From Alisma plantago-aquatica (Eukaryota; Streptophyta; Magnoliopsida; Alismatales; Alismataceae): a stretch of DNA of 64,000 bases. The notes beneath the pieces were generated by a model. The model searched no databases. It saw only the letters and a list, made by a program, of their open reading frames with translations, and was not told the DNA's origin. Position numbers and translations under genes: made by a program. Location of the stretch: contig OY856409.1 in the NCBI GenBank assembly GCA_963693085.1, positions 237,514,558 to 237,578,557 of the forward strand, given 5' to 3'. Shown here piece by piece: positions 25,244 through 36,359 of this stretch. Numbering within the stretch: position 1 is the stretch's first letter; the number at the start of each line of letters is the position of its first letter.

Positions 25244-26401
25244 ATGGTGCAAACGTGTAGTACTGACTACGCGAATCGCGCACCCGAGGTTCCGCTTACG
25301 GGACCTGAGGACGAGGAGTATTACGAGCAAGAGCACCAAGAAGAGGTAGATTCTGAATTTGAACAGGAAGAGATGGCTGAGCCACAGACTATATGGGAGA
25401 AGATCAAGGCTTCTTCCTCATCAGCTTCCAAGGGGCCTATAAAGAAGCAGGCAATCAACATACCTACATATAAGATTGATCCGGCGTTGATAAATCTGGT
25501 GAATTCGAATGCTTTTCATGGGCTTAAGAATGAGGATCCCGTCACTCACATCAGCCAGTTTGTTGAGAACTGTGACATGGTGAAAATTGATAGGTTTCCA
25601 CAGGATGCACTGTATCTCAAGCTTTTCCCAAGTTCATTGGCAGGAGCGGCACGAGAGTGGTTACAAAATTTAGATGATGAGTTTGTGGAGTCCTGGGACC
25701 ATATGGTGGAGGTCTTCTTTGAGAGGTTCTTCCCTCCTGAGAAGACTAACGACATGATCAGGAAGATTCACAACTTTACCCAACAGGCTGGTGAGACATA
25801 TTCTGAGACCTGGGAGAGATTTCAGGTCATGCTGAGGAGGTGCCCACATCACGGGCTGGATAAAGAGACGCAGGTGAAGATCTTCTATTTTTCTCTCTCT
25901 GAGCACGATAGGAGTAATTTGGATTCAGCTGGGTCAGGTTTCTTTCTGAACAATATAGACACCAGATGCTGGGAGATACTAAAGAATATGGCTAGAAAGC
26001 AGTCATGGGGTGAGAGAGAAAGAGGCCCGATAGAGCAAGTTCGACTAGCAGGTGAGTCCAAGGCAATGAAAGAGCTAAATGAGAAGATGGATCTTCTCAC
26101 AAAGAAGCTACTGGAAAAGGAGGATATTGAGTCTGGGGATGAGGCTCAAGTCAAATACATGAGACAACAGCAAGGTTATAGGAACAATGATTATTCATGG
26201 AGAAAAGACAAAAAGTTCTCGTGGAATGATCCGAACAATTTTCTGCAGGATCCGGATGCCAAGCCCTCGCCAGTCGCAAAAGACAAGAGCACGGAGTTGC
26301 TCAATCAGGTTATAAAGCAAAATCAAGAGCTAATGAATACATTTGGCCAGCAAATCAAGCAGCAAGGAGAATACATGAATCAATTTGGGCAAACATTGTA
26401 G
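25244..26401 (+). pseudogene. Athila gag, ends at in-frame TAG
   Basis: Structural capsid protein of the virus-like particle. The 385-codon frame starts at ATG 25244, 160 bases after the primer site. An acidic leader is followed by the retrotransposon gag fold near residues 90-240 with YLKLFPSSLAGAAREWL and the ERFFPPEK and RRCPHHGL segments typical of Athila gag. The expected CCHC zinc knuckle is not visible: the sequence goes directly from a Lys/Glu-rich helix to a YRNNDYSWRKD segment. The frame stops at TAG 26399-26401, where one C-to-T change from CAG explains it, and continues in the same frame at 26402. Confidence 0.92.
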
Positions 26402-28075
26402 AGCCATGGGGCTCAAATGAGGACCATTGAGACATCCATGGCACAGATGGCAGCCGAGATTGCCAGTTTGAAGAAACCGGCACATCTGGGATTTCTGGGG
26501 AATACCAATGTTCCCGGGGGAAACCAACAAGCAAAGGCTATTCTGCTTAGGAGCGGCAAGAAAGTGTTGAACCCAAGAGCTGAGGAAACAAGCACACCAC
26601 AAGCTGAAGTAGAAGGTGAAACCAATGAAGAGCAGCCCGCACCAGTCACAGGGCAGGTTGAAAACACAGCCGTGGATGATACTGAAGAACAGGTTGCAAA
26701 GGAGGAACCTCAGAAAAAGATGCCTTATGTGCCAACTCATCAAAGGGCACAAGTTGTTCCGGTCCTGTATCCAAATAGTGCCAAGGCAAGGAAGGAAGAT
26801 GCGCAGTTCAAGAAGTTTTTAGACAGTTTTAGGAAGCTTTCATTCAATATTCCTTTACTGGAAGCCATTGAGCAAATTCCTTCATACGGGAAGTTTCTAA
26901 AGGATGTCATTACTAAGAAGAGGAAAATTCCGGATACAGAGGTCGTTGTGCTAAAAGAGCAAGTGAGTGCCTTCATCATGGGCACTTTGCCGCCAAAGAG
27001 ACAAGATCCAGGGTGTTTTAACATTTCTTGCTATATTGGGAAGGTTAAATTTGGCGAAGCGTTGTGTGATTCAGGGGCAAGCATCAACTTGATGCCCCTT
27101 TCGACATTCAAAAAGCTAGGATTGAAGGAGTCACGGCCAAGCGATATGACGATTCAATTGGCGGACAACTCTGTGGTGAAGCCTTATGGAATTTGTGAAG
27201 ATGTCTTAGTAAAGGTGGATAGGTTTGTCTTTCCGGCAGATTTCATGGTCATGGAGATGCAGGATGAACATGGCAACGAGCTGTTACTTGGACGTCCTTT
27301 CCAAGCTACAGCCGACATGATCTTAGAGATGGGGAGAGGTCGCTTGACCTTGGGCATAGTCGATGACCGCTTTGAGATGGTCATGCCTACGAGTACTGCG
27401 TCATCTAAAGCAAAGGAACAATGCAATATGGTAAAACATCTGGATTGTAATATTTCACTCTGCCTTGGGAAGCCATTTCTGGACATGGCTCATGTGATGA
27501 GCAAGGTGGACAATGGAACTTTGGCTGTGGATATCATGGAGCAGACCAAAGTAGTTTCTTTGTGCAAAGCTGTGGGATTTCCTAATGATGATAATGAGGA
27601 CATTCCGCTTTCTCTGGAGGATGATATGATTGCTAATTCTGTTTCTGATGCATACCCGGAATTACCGTTGAAGGCTTGCTTGTTAAATATTACATATGAT
27701 TGGATGCGGAGCAAATCACTCAAGGCGTGCGCTAAAATTCTTCAGATGCTTCCATGTTTCTATGCGAGGCATTATGAAGATTTGGGTGAACTCCCCCCGC
27801 CGCTTCAATCATCTCTGATCAGCCCGCCGGAGTTGGAACTAAAGCCGCTGCCCCCGCATCTCAAATATGTCTTTTTAGCTAAGGAAGACAAGTTACCGGT
27901 GATCATTTCTGCTTATTTGAGTGCGGATGAGGAAGAACAATTGTTGATAGTGCTGAAGAACCACCAGGGAGCTTTTGGGTGGTCCGTTGCAGATATTAAG
28001 GGGATTTCCCCTACTCTATGTCAGCACAAGATTCGGCTCGAGGAGGGAGCCAAGCCCATGATTCAACCTCAATGA
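26402..28075 (+). pseudogene. Athila gag tail and aspartic protease
   Basis: Same reading frame as 25244-26401. After a low-complexity Glu/Ala/Thr-rich gag tail comes the conserved KFLDSFRKLSFNIPLLEAI block (about 26812), then the aspartic protease, which cleaves the polyprotein, with active site LCDSGASINLMPLS near 27062-27104 and the partner segment ELLLGRPF near 27280. The frame runs on toward RT and meets TGA at 28073-28075, one C-to-T change from CGA. No zinc knuckle is seen here either. Confidence 0.92.
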
Positions 28076-29544
28076 CGTCTTAATCCGAGCATGATGGAGG
28101 TTGTGAAGAAGGAGGTCATTAAACTTCTTGCTGCAGGTATTATCTACACCATATCAGACTCGACGTGGGTGAGTCCCACACAGGTATTCCCTAAGAAGGG
28201 GTAATTACTGTCACCAAAAATTTGTTGAATGAACCTGTCACCACCCGATTGGTAACCGGGTGGTGAGTTTGTATTGATTACCACCGTTTGAATGCTGCCA
28301 CGCTAAAGGATCACTTTCCTTTACCTTTCATTGATCAAATCATAGAGCGTCTTTCCGGTCGATCACACTTTTGTTTTCTAGATGGATACTCGGGGTACAA
28401 CCAGATCTCGATTGATCCTTTGGATCAAGAGAAATCTACGTTCACTTGTCCCTATGGGACTTTTGCTTATCGCCGAATGCCGTTTGGTTTATGCAATGCA
28501 CCGGCGACGTTTCAACGTTGTATGCTTGCCATATTTTCTGACATGGTAGAGTGCTGTCTCGAGGTTTTTATGGATGACTTTTCAGTGTATGGTGCATCAT
28601 TTGATGAATGTCTCTATAACCTGGACAAAGTTTTACAGCGTTGCGAGGACACACATTTGGTCCTCAACTGGGAGAAATGTCACATGATGGTGACTGAGGG
28701 GATAGTGCTAGGACACAAGGTGTCTAGCAAAGGTCTTGAGGTGGATCCGGTCAAAATTGAGGTCATTTCCAAGTTGCCCCCACCAAATTCTGTAAAAGGG
28801 GTAAGAAGTTTCTTGGGACACGCTGGGTTCTATCGGCGATTTATAAAGGATTTTTCTAAAATCGCGAAACCTCTATCCGAGCTTTTGGAAAAAGACGCTG
28901 TATTTGATTTCAATGATAAGTGTCTACATGTGTTCGACGTTTTAAAAGAAAAACTAATTTCTGCACCGGTTGTTCAAATGCCGGATTGGACGAAACCGTT
29001 CAAACTAATGTGTGACGCTTCGGACTTTGCGGTAGGAGCCGTATTGGGGCAGCGGGTGAACAATAAACCCGCCGTAATTTTCTACGCTTCAAAGACTTTG
29101 AATGATGCCCAATTGAATTATACAACTACTGAAAAAGAATTACTCGCCGTTGTGTTCGCTTTTGAAAAATTCCGGCAGTATTTAGTTGGATCTAAAGTAG
29201 TTGTATGGACTGACCATGCCGCACTAAAATACTTAATGGAGAAAAAAGACGCAAAGCCTAGACTCATTAGGTGGATTCTGCTCTTACAAGAATTTGACAT
29301 CGAAATCAAGGATAAATCTGGGATTGAAAATGTTGTTGCTGATCATTTGTCTAGGTTAGAAAGGGTGGACGAAAAAGATCTACATATACCCATAACCGAG
29401 ACGTTTCCGGATGAACAGATTTTGAAAATCAATTCTAAGGATCCTTGGTTTGCTGAGATTGTAAATTATTTGGCTTGTGGGATCATCCCGGAAGATTGGT
29501 CATATCAGGAGAAGAAAAGATTTTTCCATTCTTTGAGATACTAA
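28076..29544 (+). pseudogene. Athila reverse transcriptase and RNase H
   Basis: Begins RLNPSMMEVVKKEV in the protease frame. One base is missing in the G run at 28198-28201, moving the reading to frame 1, which then meets TGA 28264-28266 (C-to-T from CGA) before [13 protein letters not shown]. From 28288 it is open for 418 codons. RT motifs in order: [29 protein letters not shown] and the catalytic FMDDFSVYG (about 28568). RNase H follows with [14 protein letters not shown] (about 29010), [15 protein letters not shown] and [12 protein letters not shown], then DHLSRL. The frame ends at TAA 29542-29544 in the usual RNase H-integrase linker and reopens at once in the same frame. Confidence 0.94.
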
Positions 29545-30732
29545 TTTTGGGATGATCCAATTCTTCTTAAGCAATGCAGGGATGGTATCTTGCGCAGGTG
29601 TGTGCCTGAGGTGGAGTACGAGAGCGTTCTCCGTCATTGCCACACATCACCTACGGGAGGACACCACGCCATCTCGCGCACGACAGCTAAGGTTTTGGAA
29701 AGTGGCCTTTCTTGGCCAACTTTGTTTCGGGATGCCTACGAGTTTGTGAGGCAATGTGATCCTTGTCAGCGAGCAGGTAATATCTCAAAGCGACAGGAGA
29801 TGCCCCTGAATGTGTTTCAGGAAGTGGAGGTATTTGATTTGTGGGGCATAGATTTCATGAGACCCTTTGTGTCCTCAAACTCCAATTTATATATTTTATT
29901 AGCAGTTGATTATGTGTCGAAGTGGGTAGAACCAATACCCACAAGGACTAACGATTCCACTGTAGTGTGCAGGTTCGTGAAAGAGAACATTTTCTGCAGG
30001 TTTGGGGTACCCCAGATGATAATCAGTGATGGGGGTACGCATTTTAGGAATCAGAAGTTCTCGACTTTATTGAAGAAATATGGGGTCAAGCACAACATAG
30101 GTACCCCATATCACCCGCAGACCCAAGGGCAGGTAGAGGTCTCCAATCGCGAAATTAAAATGATTTTGGAGCGTACGGTGGCATCCACGAGGAAGAACTG
30201 GAGTGCCCTATTACCAGATGCATTGTGGGCTTACAGGACGGCTTACAAAACACCTATAGGCACCATGCCTTTTAGGTTGGCGTATGGCCGGGCTTGTCAC
30301 CTACCGGTAGAGTTGGAGCACAAGGCCCATTGGGTGCTTAGAAGGCTCAATTTAAGTTACGATGAAGCGGGGAGAAAGAGAATGCTTGAATTGAATGAGC
30401 TGGATGAGTTACAGATGACAACATATGAGAACGCACGGATATACAAGGAGCGCACAAAGCTGATCCACGACCGCCACATCCAGTTGCGCACGTTCAAAAA
30501 GGGATATAGTGTTTTGTTGTTCAATTCACGACTCAAGTTGCATCCCGGGAAGCTCAAATCCCGGTGGAGTGGGCCATTCGTGGTAGAAGAGGTCAAGCCA
30601 CATGGCGCGATTTTGGTGCGTGATGGTGATACCACGTTTTTGGTGAATGGACAAAGATTGAAGCTCTATTTTGGCGAAAATTACAAGAGGAAGGTGAATG
30701 AGGTCAAACTCATCTCACTTTCGTATGCATGA
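29545..30732 (+). pseudogene. Athila integrase
   Basis: In the same frame as RT, reopening after the stop at 29542. It joins element DNA to the target. The zinc domain is H-H-C-C ([14 protein letters not shown]... to CDPCQRAGN, about 29635-29780). The catalytic core has D in [10 protein letters not shown] (about 29846), D in [11 protein letters not shown] (about 30020) and E in [16 protein letters not shown] (about 30125). The tail has the GPFVVEEV and NGQRLKLYF segments seen at the end of Athila integrases, without a chromodomain. From 29590 the reading frame is intact for 380 codons to TGA 30730-30732. Confidence 0.94.
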
Positions 30733-30907
30733 GGTGCCGAAAGCCATCTAGCCTAAGATGTTAAATAAGGGCGCTTGTTGGGAGGCAACCCAACCATTGG
30801 TACCTTAGTTTAGTTCATTTACATTCGTAGTCTAATTTGTTTTTACTTAGTTTTTATTGTTAAAAAGATGCCGTGATCAATTTGTTTTCTGTGCAGGCTG
30901 AGGCAGA
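30733..30907 (+). other. Non-coding start of the pol-ORF spacer
   Basis: Short spacer after integrase, no motif seen besides a GGCAACCCAACC run at 30783. Confidence 0.5.
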
Positions 30908-31452
30908 GTCGATACCATCGACACAAAGGTCGATGGTATCGACCAGGGTATAGGTTGACGACTGCAGATTTTGTTCTGTGTCGATACCATCGATGGCCTC
31001 GTCGATGGTATCGACCTACCAACAGGCAGGTCGCAAAAATAAAGTCGATGGTATCGAGACGCCAGTCGATACCATCGAGATCTCTGAAGATTTACAGACA
31101 AAATTGACTCAGGAAAGTCGATACCATCGACGGCCATGTCGATGGTATCAACACGGCTTCAGGTTGAGACACAAAGTGGAGGTGTTGCAACAAAGACAAG
31201 TCAATACCATCGACCCTCGTCGGTGGTATCGACCATCCACATCACCGATCCGCACAAACAAATCAACGGCGGTCGTGGCTTCCACGTCATCGATCTGGGC
31301 GAGGCATCGATACCATCGACTCGCGTCGATGGTATCGACACGTCAGCGATCCAGGTTTCAAGATCCAGCCATCGATGACCGTCGATACTCGCGATGGGGG
31401 CGGATAGCATCGACTAGTGTCGATACCATTGACTCGCTTCGATGGTATCGAC
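30908..31452. promoter_or_regulatory. Paired palindrome array between pol and the env-position frame
   Basis: At least 14 copies of the 15-bp dyad GTCGATACCATCGAC/GTCGATGGTATCGAC lie at 30908, 30929, 30980, 31001, 31044, 31065, 31117, 31138, 31200, 31219, 31306, 31325, 31419 and 31438, with two worn ones near 31381 and 31401. They form seven pairs; start-to-start distance is 21 bp in the first four pairs and 19 bp in the last three, and the two members of every pair are reverse complements. Sequence between pairs is not conserved, so the motif rather than a tandem unit is kept. A TATA box follows 27 bp after the last copy. Confidence 0.92.
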
Positions 31453-31478
31453 GGTCCAACAGTGGCGCCGGCCAAGTC

Positions 31479-31485
31479 TATATAA
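31479..31485 (+). promoter_or_regulatory. Candidate internal TATA box
   Basis: TATATAA followed by GG, in the sequence GTCTATATAAGGAG, lies directly downstream of the palindrome array and about 170 bases before ATG 31652 of the env-position frame. Position and sequence fit an internal promoter giving a separate mRNA; this is inference. Confidence 0.5.
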
Positions 31486-31651
31486 GGAGATTCATTACAT
31501 CATTTGACGTCACACGTTCAGAGTGATCTTCTTCCTTTGCGCCGAGCACTCCTCCGAGCCATCCAAGCCGACGAAGATCTTCACCGAGCGGAGAATCAAC
31601 TCTCCAATCTTCTCCGAGCTCACTTTATGATCCCCCTTCTTCCTTGCAACA

Positions 31652-33229
31652 ATGGTGCATACAGCCGGAGCTTCTTCCTCATGTGCAAATCCACCGGAAT
31701 TCATGCCACCACTGCCAGCGTCGGTTTCACGTCCCCGCCTTGTCCATCCTTCCTCGGAGGTCCGGAAGATCTACGAGGAGATCATGCGGAGGAAGATAGA
31801 GCCCACCCGGTATGTGGACCGGGAGATGATCTGAGATCTCGGATTCGAGGCCAACTTGGCCTACGTTCTGCATGGGCAGGCCCGTCACACACCCATAAGG
31901 CCTGGCGAACTGGAATTTCACCAAGATGGCCAACCGTTCTTCGGTGACTGGCCCACGTACAAGGAGTTGGTAGCGGAGTTCATGGCGTCACTGGACGTCT
32001 GCATCGTGCCCAACGACATTGTAGCTACCGATCGTTAGTGGATCTAGGGCCGGGTGTCGTTCCGGCTATTCAACATCGACTACACCCTGACACTCCGGCA
32101 ATTCAACGCGATCTTCAACTGGAACCATTCGCAGTACGACTACCGGCGGCCGGACAACCGCACCAACTATGACGCCATCTTCTCCGAGTTGGTGACAATG
32201 CCGCAAGGCAAGTCGGTGAGCTACCACAACGCCGCGGTAGCCGACTTCGAGCACCCATTCGTCCGGGTCTTACACCGGATGCTCAGTTCCACACTTTTTG
32301 CTCGGGGTGATCTGGCCCTCAGCAAATTTCAGGGGTCGGATCTTTTCTTTATGTATAAACTCCTAAAGAAACAAGAATGCAATTGGGGTGCCTTTTTTCT
32401 GCAACGTGTTTTGGATGTAAAAAGGAGTACGAGGAAAGCACCGATTCACTTCGGCGGGCTCATCACCAAGCTGGCTTCATATCTTTGCTTGAATTTCCAA
32501 ACCCTCACTCCTCTCTCTACAAGAAGCAAGGTGAACTTGCAGCATTTGCACCGGTCCAATCTATTGCTTCTCCGAGATGGCGTGGTGTTTGCGCACTGCC
32601 ACGTAAATCAAGCATATCAAGAATGTTCTCTTCCCGATCCCGTTTTCAACATTGAAGGTGCACAACATTTTCGGTGGCCAATCATAGCCATCGCGGACTC
32701 TGATGAAGAAGGCGGCAATGAAGGAAATGATGACAATGTTGAGGAGGAAGAGGAGGCCTTTACACCTCTTCGAGCACGAGTGGCACCACGGAAGCATCCT
32801 CGGATGGATCCAGGTGCATCATCATCATCACAGTCTACTCCGCCACCCCCACAGCCCTCGCAACCAAGCGAGGATGCCTATTCCATGCAAGGCATGTACA
32901 CTATGCTGCAAGATATCCACCAGACACAACAGTAGCACATGGCGATGTATATCGGTATTCAAGACACTACAAACTGGATACTGGACAACCAAAGGGTGAT
33001 GTTCGAGAATGAACGTCTTCTCCTCGACAACCAACAACAGATACATAATCGGTTGCAACGGATGGAGATGTAGCAGGAGCCCTTCTATGACCACTATTGG
33101 AGCCAAAATTATTTTGGACGTTACCCACAACCTCCACCCAGGGCCCAGTTTTATCCAAGCTTCCAGGGGGAGTTTCCTTCTTGGGACCCTACGGCTCTGT
33201 ACTACCCGCCTCCACCACCACAAGATTGA
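31652..33229 (+). pseudogene. Athila ORF1-like / env-position protein
   Basis: One frame (525 codons) interrupted only by in-frame stops: TGA 31832, TAG 32036, TAG 32045, TAG 32933 and TAG 33071; every one can come from CAG or CGA by a single C-to-T change. The centre (32054-32700, RVSFRLFNIDYTLTLRQFNA onward) resembles the plant Athila ORF1 family of unknown function, found in the place where retroviruses have env. The C-terminus is acidic, then Ser/Pro-rich, Gln-rich with a coiled-coil-like IHNRLQRMEM segment, and ends in Pro-Pro-Pro. I see no signal peptide or clear membrane span, so an envelope role is not supported. ATG 31652 is chosen as first in the frame after the TATA box. Confidence 0.75.
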
Positions 33230-33296
33230 TCTGGTATCACTATTCCAATCTTTAAGTTTGTTTTTGACTATGAGGCCATAATCGAATTCAAGCTTA
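33230..33296 (+). other. Athila 3' untranslated region, left of CACTA
   Basis: Ends with TTA at 33294-33296, the left copy of the CACTA target-site duplication. The Athila sequence resumes at 41495. Confidence 0.85.
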
Positions 33297-33480
33297 CACT
33301 ACAAAAAATTTGGCTTTTGTTGAAGAACATTTGTGAGGAACCAAAAATCGTGAATAATGATGTCCATTTGTGAGGGCTCATCCTTCAAATATGGGACCAA
33401 ATCCCTCAACCGTGTTCTTGACTTCGTTAGGCATTTTATGTGAACATTGGTCCCTCACAAATACATTTCTTACGAATCAC
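33297..33480. repeat. CACTA left terminus and subterminal repeats
   Basis: After the 12-base inverted repeat come copies of CATTTGTGAGG (33329 and 33364) and of TCCCTCACAAATACATTTCT (about 33451) that match the repeats near the right end; these are the usual binding sites for the TnpA protein in En/Spm. Confidence 0.85.
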
Positions 33481-35353
33481 CCCCTCAAAAACTCCATGCC
33501 AAATGTTCCCTCCATCTCATAATCCTTCCCTCCATTCTAAAACACTGAATCGTCTATCAAAATTAATGAAAAAATCACCCAGTCCCGGCGGGCGCTCCTT
33601 TCCCCCTCATTTCCTTCGCACTCCTCCACTGAACCCTCCCCCTCCCGATTCTCTCATGGGTTCCTCCGCATTGGGTCATCCTTGACGCCAATCACCCTAC
33701 TCGGTTGCTGCCGTTCATCCTTCGCATTGGGCTCATCCTTCATAACTCCTTGCCACCGTTGACGGTTGCTGCCCTCCGCCATTGACAGTTGCTGCCCACC
33801 GCATTGGTCGTTGCTGCTACGCAGGCACCGTGCTTGATTGCCGTTGATCGCCCTGCTCGGCCATTGGTCGTTTCTGCTACGCAACTTGCTTCTTCGGCCA
33901 CTGGAATCCTCTCTAGGTTCGTATCTTTTTCTGTTTTTCTCATTTGGGAGAGCACTAGCCCCCACTTCGACCCCTGATAGCCAAGATTGGTTCTTCCTCC
34001 AATGGGCTTCCAGTTCATACCTCATGTGTCCGCCTCATCTCCCCCCAATGTGATCTGCATAGGATTAGCTGGGTTTACTTAGTAAAAATACTAACCATCT
34101 AGTATTCATATGAGTTATCTCCCCCTCCCCTAAGGGTTAACGTTCTCACGTATAAGAAACATATCACAATGTTGAAAAACTTTGACTATCCTCAGTTGCA
34201 TGGAGATGGTCATACAGCAGTAATAGAGAGTAGTCAGGGGCGTGTTCAATATTTGGAAGTGAGGAAATAGCTCCTTGGGAGTAGCTACCATAACTAAATG
34301 GAAGGAAATCAAAGTTGTGATGTACATAAATTCCTAGGCTATGCATCTATAGTATATCATCCTCATAATGATTTTCTATCATACAACTTTGTGTTTTGTC
34401 AATAAGAAAAGAGTAATTTACTGATGTGATTGAGTAGATGTAGTATTTGATTGAATATTGTCTTTCTCGAATATGTACAATATCTATTAATTGTACAAAC
34501 TCGAATTTATGTATAATACCTGCCATGTAATCCAAGTCATACTTGATCAAATATTACTCATATATAATTGTTGAGGCTCAAGCTTGGTTCAAAGCAATAC
34601 ACATGTGTGCATGTATGTTTAATGTTGCTACTCTGTTCTATTCTATATGAACAAGTGTTCTCATGACACACATATATATGGGTCAGAGCCAAAGTAGTTG
34701 ATAATGAATGTATTAATAATATTCCTAGTTTCTTTGAAGACAGTATGAAGGAAATAAGCAATACCTCCTTTAAATCTATTATATGTATCCTTTACTATAT
34801 CTGGTGGTATAGAAATAAGGTGATTTTTGAGGAATGGTTAGTCAATGTGAGTGTGCTATAGTCTATTATCCATAATGAGATAAAAGTGCTTCTTTACTAA
34901 ATGAGCCCTGTGTTCTTTTTTCTGGAATTGCTATGCTTGTGCTTATTTTCTAAAGATGAAGAAGGGTTCCATCTGATGTTACTGGTTTATTGATGTAGTG
35001 GTGATCAAGATGCTTGTAAACTGTTGTGCTGAAATGATCTTTCTTTTGAAGAGCAGTTCTAGAGGTGACCAAAGCATCATTCTGATTAAAAACCCTTACA
35101 TTTAAACCCATTCCTATAAACACATTTCTTATTGGGTGAAAATTGTAGATTGCTTTGGTGGCTGCATTAAATTGCTTCTCAAGTGAGGCAAAGCTTGGGG
35201 AGTTACATTCTTCTCTTCTAACTCAACATTGTTGGCTTTTCTTTTCCCATAGTCAATTTTCTTAGGAAAGATCTTGTCAAACATGTATGATGGAATCACC
35301 AACATGGGATTATATTTTTATCTTCCTCCATGCCAACATGGTTTAGATAGTTG
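33481..35353. other. CACTA left interior, no intact exon identified
   Basis: 33600-33920 is GC-richer, with imperfect repeats of a CCGCATTGG / GTTGCTGCC type and a TCTCTAG|GTTCGT splice-donor-like end at 33918, as expected of a first exon or leader. At 34783-34850 the plus strand reads YIWWYRNKVIFEEW, like the linker before RNase H in plant LINE proteins. No transposase motif seen. Confidence 0.5.
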
Positions 35354-36359
35354 ACTCTCATGGAAATAATATTGTCATGGGGGGTCACTTGTACGAGTGC
35401 TGTTCTGTTTTCTCACTACGTTGTTTTTGAATGTTTTGTTTTTGGTTGTAAGTATAATATAGCCTGGTGTTTTTGCATTTTGCAGAGGTACACTAAGTCA
35501 TTGTCAACATCTCAGAGGTCTGCTCTGGTTGATAAGTCTAGGCAGAAGCCTCAAGAACGAATGGGTGTTCTTAGTAATGTGGGTTCCTCCTAAAACAACA
35601 ATTGCATATATTATATGTCTTTTTTCCTTTACCCCCTCCATCTAAAATAATACCCTTTCTGTAACATGTGGTTGTGATGTATGACCTAAAAGCCAATAAC
35701 TATGGTAATGATCCTCGGCTAAGTGCAGCTCTGTACTTAGAGATTAATTAAAGGCCGACTGCCCAGGGCTCCCATGTGACACATCCATTCCTAATATAAT
35801 AGTTGGCACTTTGGAGATCTTTGGCATGGATGGAGGATGCTCAGCTGTGGTGAACTTCTCTGCATCTTCCATCCATGCCAAAGATCTCCTAAGAGCCAAC
35901 TATTATATTAGGAATGGATGTGTCCCATGGGAGCCCTGGGCAGTCGGCCTTTAATTAATCTCTAAGTACAGAGCTGCACTTAGCAGAGGATCATTACCAT
36001 AGTTATTGGCTTTTAGGTCATACATCACAGCCACATGTTACAGAAAGGGTATTATTTTAGATGGAGGGGGAAAACAAAAAAAGACAAATATACAAATGTT
36101 GTTTTAACAACAAAGGGATCAAGGAGGAACCCACATTACTAAGAACACCCATTCGTTCTTGAGGCTTCCGACTAGACTTATCAACCAGAGCAGACCTCTG
36201 AGATGTTGACAATGACTTAGTGTACCTCTGCAAAATGCAAAAACACCAGGCTATATTATACTTACAACCAAAAACAAAACATTCAAAAACAACGTAGTGA
36301 GAAAACAGAACAACACTCGTACAAGTGACCCCCCATGACAATATTATTTCCATGAGAGT
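35354..36359. repeat. 1-kb fold-back (inverted duplication) in CACTA
   Basis: Left arm 35354-35840 and right arm 35862-36359 are reverse complements apart from scattered changes and small indels; the loop is only about 20 bases (35841-35861). Each arm has one copy of an exon-like segment (35486-35578, starting after TTTTGCATTTTGCAG, protein text RYTKSLSTSQRSALVDKS) plus part of its upstream intron. Transcription through it would give a long double-stranded RNA. Confidence 0.93.

Noticed and set aside
30908..31452. CRISPR-like array (short palindromic repeats with unique spacers)
   Set aside because: Plant nuclear DNA, irregular spacer lengths, repeats in alternating orientation and location inside a retrotransposon; no cas genes.
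31652..33229. True envelope glycoprotein gene
   Set aside because: No signal peptide, clear membrane span or cleavage site seen; similarity is to the Athila ORF1 family of unknown function.
35630..35700. Stowaway MITE end (CCCTCCATCTAAAATAATA)
   Set aside because: The segment lies inside both fold-back arms rather than at an end, and no TA target duplication is present.
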